This document shows, one piece after another, positions 5,376 to 6,916 of a stretch of DNA of 6,916 bases. The stretch is from contig JAQWDG010000058.1 in the NCBI GenBank assembly GCA_028705545.1, positions 1 to 6,916 on the forward strand, given 5' to 3'. This stretch comes from Methanoregula sp. (GTDB lineage Archaea; Halobacteriota; Methanomicrobia; Methanomicrobiales; Methanospirillaceae). The position numbers and the translations under genes were made by a program. Within the stretch, counting starts at the first letter, position 1, and each line of letters opens with the position of its first letter. Below the pieces are notes generated by a model that saw nothing but the letters and a program-made list of their open reading frames with translations, was not told the DNA's origin and did not search any database.

Positions 5376-5431
5376 AACCGTAAGATCTTCTTAAATTGAT
5401 CCGATCATTCTTAAAAAGCGGTCAGGAAAAT
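5376..5431. other. Short AT-rich spacer between the metallophosphoesterase gene and the antitoxin promoter
   Basis: The spacer contains two copies of TTCTTAAA (5388-5395 and 5408-5415) flanking the imperfect palindrome TGATCCGATCA (5397-5407). On the minus strand the second copy supplies TTTTT (5417-5413), 15 nt after the metallophosphoesterase stop, which may act as a weak U-tract terminator. No gene fits here. Confidence 0.35.
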
Positions 5432-6229
5432 TCACGGGGCCGGATCCCTGCCGGGTTCCGGGGCGGCCGGCATCCGGATATAGGTAAATGCCGTATCTGA
5501 AAGGTAAGCGAATTCCGGCAGGTCGCCGTGGCAGCCGCCGAGCCGGAAGAGTGTCGGGATATCGAGCGGGACTTCAGCGGTCTCGATCCAGCCGGCCGGG
5601 CTCCCTGTGTCGTCTTCGCGCACGAACCTGAGGACGTGTTCGCGGATCCCGGATGCGGTTTTCCGGCAGCAGACATGCGTGTGCTGGTGCCCGCAGATCA
5701 TGTGGGAAAGGCCGCGGTTTTCGAGCGCGTCAAATGCCATCTGTGCAGTATAGTGGTAGCCGGTAAACGAGTCGCCGGATGTATGGGAGAGCCGCTGCCA
5801 GCACTTGAGCCGGAGCGTCTGGGAGCCGAGATCGAGCGGTCCCCCGTGGACGTACAGGATCTTCGCATCCACCCATTCCATGGGCATGCCGGAAAAGATC
5901 GAAAGAAGCGGTGACCCGTGCAGGTCCTGGTGACGGCGCGTACTCTGTTCGTCGCTTCCCGAAACCGGGATGTCGTTTAAGAAGGCATGGTCGTGGTTGC
6001 CGAGTACCGAGACAAGGGTAAAATCCTTCCCGAGATCGCGGATGATCTCAAGCGCACGTTCGGGGTTATTGCCCCGGTGGAGGATGTCCCCGAGGTTTAC
6101 TAACGTATCGACCGGCCCAAAACGCCCGGCAAATGCCGGTGCCCGGATATATGCAGAAAACATCCCGACTGCATCGGCATCGGCATGCACGTCTGAAAAT
6201 ATTACGGTGCCCATAGCCAGTGAATTCAT
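5432..6229 (-). CDS. Calcineurin-like metallophosphoesterase
   Basis: The product (265 residues from the first ATG) carries the full set of dinuclear metal ligands of this superfamily: SDVHAD with Asp13 and His15, LGDILHRG with Asp48, LGNHDH with Asn78 and His79, VHGG with His128, and GHQHTH with His181 and His183. It should hydrolyse phosphomonoesters or phosphodiesters in the cytosol, but the substrate cannot be told. The insert between the GNHD and VHGG motifs (81-124) and the C-terminal part (186-265) are not conserved features I know. The start is uncertain: Met1 at 6229 or Met6 at 6214, the latter giving MGTVIFSDVHAD, which is a tidy beginning for the first strand. Neither has a Shine-Dalgarno. 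The TATA box at 6253-6247 predicts a transcript start around 6225, which slightly favours Met6. The gene seems to be transcribed alone; the minus-strand antitoxin promoter begins only about 60 nt behind it. Confidence 0.92.
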   Translation of the reverse strand: MNSLAMGTVIFSDVHADADAVGMFSAYIRAPAFAGRFGPVDTLVNLGDILHRGNNPERALEIIRDLGKDFTLVSVLGNHDHAFLNDIPVSGSDEQSTRRHQDLHGSPLLSIFSGMPMEWVDAKILYVHGGPLDLGSQTLRLKCWQRLSHTSGDSFTGYHYTAQMAFDALENRGLSHMICGHQHTHVCCRKTASGIREHVLRFVREDDTGSPAGWIETAEVPLDIPTLFRLGGCHGDLPEFAYLSDTAFTYIRMPAAPEPGRDPAP

Positions 6230-6246
6230 ATTGATCGTTTCTGTTC

Positions 6247-6253
6247 ATATATA
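6247..6253 (-). promoter_or_regulatory. TATA box of the metallophosphoesterase gene
   Basis: The minus strand reads GGGTATATATGAAC, with ATATATA-type alternation at 6253-6247, in a GC-rich surrounding. Initiation 25 bp downstream would lie around 6225, between the two candidate start codons at 6229 and 6214. Confidence 0.5.
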
Positions 6254-6385
6254 CCCGTGATGGCCCGGGTTCTATCTATCCCATTTTGGGGGGCAGGAGC
6301 CGGGACGGATACGTTCATTTTGGATTTCCGCACAAACTAGTACGTATCGCAGATCGGTGCCGGCGGGCAGATCACAAAGGACACG
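6254..6385. other. Intergenic space upstream of the 159-residue protein gene
   Basis: About 130 bp separate the metallophosphoesterase TATA box from the plus-strand gene. I see no convincing coding sequence or RNA gene. The only repeat is the small inverted repeat CCCATTTTGGG (6280-6290). No good TATA box for the plus-strand gene could be identified, though AGGA at 6378-6381 may serve as its ribosome-binding site. Confidence 0.4.
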
Positions 6386-6865
6386 ATGGTTATGGAAAAA
6401 TACCTGAACGGATATATCGGGAGGATACAGCCGGTGTTTGGCCGGATCCCGGAAAAAGCGGCACATACGATTGCAGCGGCATTTTTTGCCTATAAGTTCG
6501 AGCTCTATCCCAAAGCTATCCGGGAATGCGCAACAGCGACCGGGCTTTTAGGAGACGGCGAAGGGATGCGGACAGCGAAAACTGCGCTCCGTATTATCAG
6601 CGCGTATGCAGAAGCGCTGGAGAATTCCCAGGTAAAACCGGAGAAGGCCGAGCGGTTCATACCGGAGGATTACCCGAACCTTGCCGTGAACCTGTACGGC
6701 GACAGTGCGCAGGACCCCGAAACCCTGGACATCGACAACGCGCTCATCCTTGTCTACGCGATTGCCGTTATTGCGTCTCCCGATGACGAGCAGGCTCTCG
6801 AAGAACACCGGAACTATATCCTCACCATCATTGAGATCTACAAAAAAGCGCTCGGGATCCAGTAA
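6386..6865 (+). CDS. Helical protein of unknown function, 159 residues
   Basis: I do not recognise this family. The sequence appears almost wholly alpha-helical and soluble: EKAAHTIAAAFFAYKFELYPKAIRECATATGLL (23-55, described in two halves around Lys37) looks like a pair of helices, TAKTALRIISAYAEALEN (63-80) a third, DIDNALILVYAIAVIAS (115-131) a more hydrophobic one, and EEHRNYILTIIEIYKKALG (139-157) a terminal amphipathic helix. The hydrophobic segment is short and flanked by acidic residues, so a buried core helix is more likely than a membrane span. Helix-turn-helix repeats of tetratricopeptide type are possible but the motif is not clear. The only cysteine is Cys48. The start may be ATG 6386, 4 nt behind AGGA, or ATG 6392 (MEKYLNGY). 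It lies divergent from the metallophosphoesterase gene, and a T7 tract follows the stop by 2 nt. Confidence 0.8.
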   Translation: MVMEKYLNGYIGRIQPVFGRIPEKAAHTIAAAFFAYKFELYPKAIRECATATGLLGDGEGMRTAKTALRIISAYAEALENSQVKPEKAERFIPEDYPNLAVNLYGDSAQDPETLDIDNALILVYAIAVIASPDDEQALEEHRNYILTIIEIYKKALGIQ

Positions 6866-6867
6866 CG

Positions 6868-6874
6868 TTTTTTT
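6868..6874 (+). terminator. Oligo-T terminator of the 159-residue protein gene
   Basis: Seven T residues begin two bases after the stop codon TAA (6863-6865). A second T-tract of at least six (6911-6916) runs to the window edge and may act as a backup or serve the next gene. Both fit archaeal U-tract termination. Confidence 0.6.
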
Positions 6875-6916
6875 GGGAAATCGCAACAAGCAACCCGGTT
6901 TCCCCGGACGTTTTTT

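Noticed and set aside
1..6916. CRISPR array, tRNA, rRNA or insertion sequence
   Set aside because: No regularly spaced repeats, no cloverleaf-like segments with a T-loop, and no transposase or terminal inverted repeats were found by eye.

Overview
The window looks like a piece of a GC-rich euryarchaeal chromosome, most likely a methanogen of the class Methanomicrobia (Methanomicrobiales would fit best). The reasons are a type IIB DNA topoisomerase (topoisomerase VI), an archaeal-type NMN adenylyltransferase, TATA/BRE-type promoters, several transcripts that appear leaderless, and Shine-Dalgarno matches of the GAGGTGA type. The lineage is inferred from protein character only; no search could be run.

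Region 1 (1-2221, minus strand) reads, in transcription order, as a small three-helix membrane protein (2221-1898), histidyl-tRNA synthetase hisS (1857-625), and topoisomerase VI subunit B top6B (638 to the window edge, 5' part only). The hisS and top6B frames overlap by 14 nt. The conserved top6B reading frame has no ATG, GTG or TTG before the middle of its ATPase motif, but a perfect GAGGTGA ribosome-binding sequence sits 6 nt before an ATC codon exactly where the protein should begin.

Region 2 (2222-3555) starts with a 51-bp divergent promoter space followed by larB and nadM on the plus strand, joined by an ATGA overlap. LarB acts on nicotinic acid adenine dinucleotide, and NadM-type enzymes make NAD and can make that dinucleotide, so the pair looks like substrate maker and consumer for the nickel-pincer nucleotide cofactor.

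Region 3 (3556-4988) is a single gene for a 427-residue soluble coiled-coil protein of unknown function, with its own TATA-like element, a Shine-Dalgarno site and an oligo-T terminator.

Region 4 (4987-5375, minus strand) is a compact module that resembles a toxin-antitoxin operon. It encodes a VapB-like antitoxin of 65 residues, followed with an ATGA overlap by an unrecognised 50-residue cysteine- and tyrosine-containing protein instead of the expected PIN-domain VapC. A textbook BRE/TATA lies upstream, and a perfect 17-bp palindrome fills the space between the TATA box and the start codon, as expected of an operator for an autoregulating antitoxin. This is the most unusual part of the window.

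Region 5 (5376-6916) holds a calcineurin-like metallophosphoesterase on the minus strand and, divergently, a 159-residue helical protein of unknown function ending in an oligo-T terminator. No rRNA, tRNA, CRISPR array or insertion sequence was seen.
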